Shown one piece after another: positions 30,813-31,071 of a stretch of DNA of 31,071 nt (position 1 is its first letter; each line of letters starts with the position of its first letter). The notes under the pieces are model-generated. The model had not been told where the DNA came from. It worked only from the letters and a program-made list of their open reading frames with translations, and did no database searches. Location: NCBI GenBank assembly GCA_032718475.1, contig JAUCBJ010006413.1, forward strand, positions 1 through 31,071. The letters run 5' to 3'. A program made the translations under genes and the position numbers. The DNA is from Nemertoderma westbladi (lineage: Eukaryota > Xenacoelomorpha > Nemertodermatida > Nemertodermatidae).

Positions 30813-31071
30813 AAGAGTAAGACTCCTGTAAATTCTATCCACATAATTTTCCTTCAGCGAAGGACAAAATATAATTAATCTGCTTGTAATATCAAAATAT
30901 ACCGGCAATAATATAATATCAGACTGTCAGAAAATATGGCAGTATGCCCTATGTACAGATGTAATAATCAACGGTACCGGTCACCGGTACAGTCAGACAG
31001 TAGGCCTACAGCAGTAGGCCTATTTTATGTTATACTGTCAGACTGTTATATACCTAGGGCCTATCAGATAT
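30813..31071 (-). other. CNOT3 5' UTR / upstream region
   Basis: Likely 5' untranslated sequence and possibly promoter. It contains a short palindrome (cggtaccggtcaccggtac, near 30972) and two agtaggcct motifs. No TATA box or transcription start can be assigned with confidence. Confidence 0.4.

Overview
This is animal nuclear DNA, most probably from a marine invertebrate. The protein-level similarity to vertebrates, the AT-rich introns and the dense short repeats would suit a tunicate or another deuterostome, but the species cannot be fixed from sequence alone. Almost the whole window is one gene on the minus strand: CNOT3, subunit 3 of the CCR4-NOT deadenylase complex. I assembled eleven consecutive coding exons from the start codon at 30812 down to 4103. 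All splice phases agree and give 586 codons. The C-terminal NOT box must lie beyond the left edge.

A second complete gene sits on the plus strand inside the 9.1-kb CNOT3 intron 6. It is drebrin-like (DBNL/ABP1), with two coding exons, an ADF-H domain, an E/R-rich helix and an SH3 domain. An intronless tRNA-Arg(TCT) gene lies just upstream of it. CNOT3 acts in mRNA deadenylation and DBNL in actin-endocytosis coupling, so the nesting is positional and not an operon.

The rest is intron and is unusually rich in structured repeats. From left to right: a 3.2-kb foldback element made of inverted 53-bp tandem repeats with a 9-bp target duplication (95-3300); a 43-bp minisatellite (6512-6816); a 46-bp minisatellite grown out of the CNOT3 exon 8 splice donor (6920-8650); an inverted-repeat element at 9893-10534; a 1.34-kb inverted-repeat element with 0.42-kb arms (11656-12993); a single diverged arm of that family (about 13925-15330) interrupted by a second foldback element with an 8-bp target duplication (14079-15116); a 4.2-kb TA-flanked element filled with a G/C-rich satellite (19218-23400); a MITE with perfect 57-bp inverted repeats (24923-25132); a MITE at 28608-28859; and a long palindrome at 29893-30035.

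The most notable points are the exon-donor minisatellite, which lays out dozens of decoy 5' splice sites directly after the true one, and the two tandem-repeat foldback elements. The second of these has a recognisable empty site in a related element about 2 kb away. Most open frames in the repeats are by-products of repeat unit length and are not genes.
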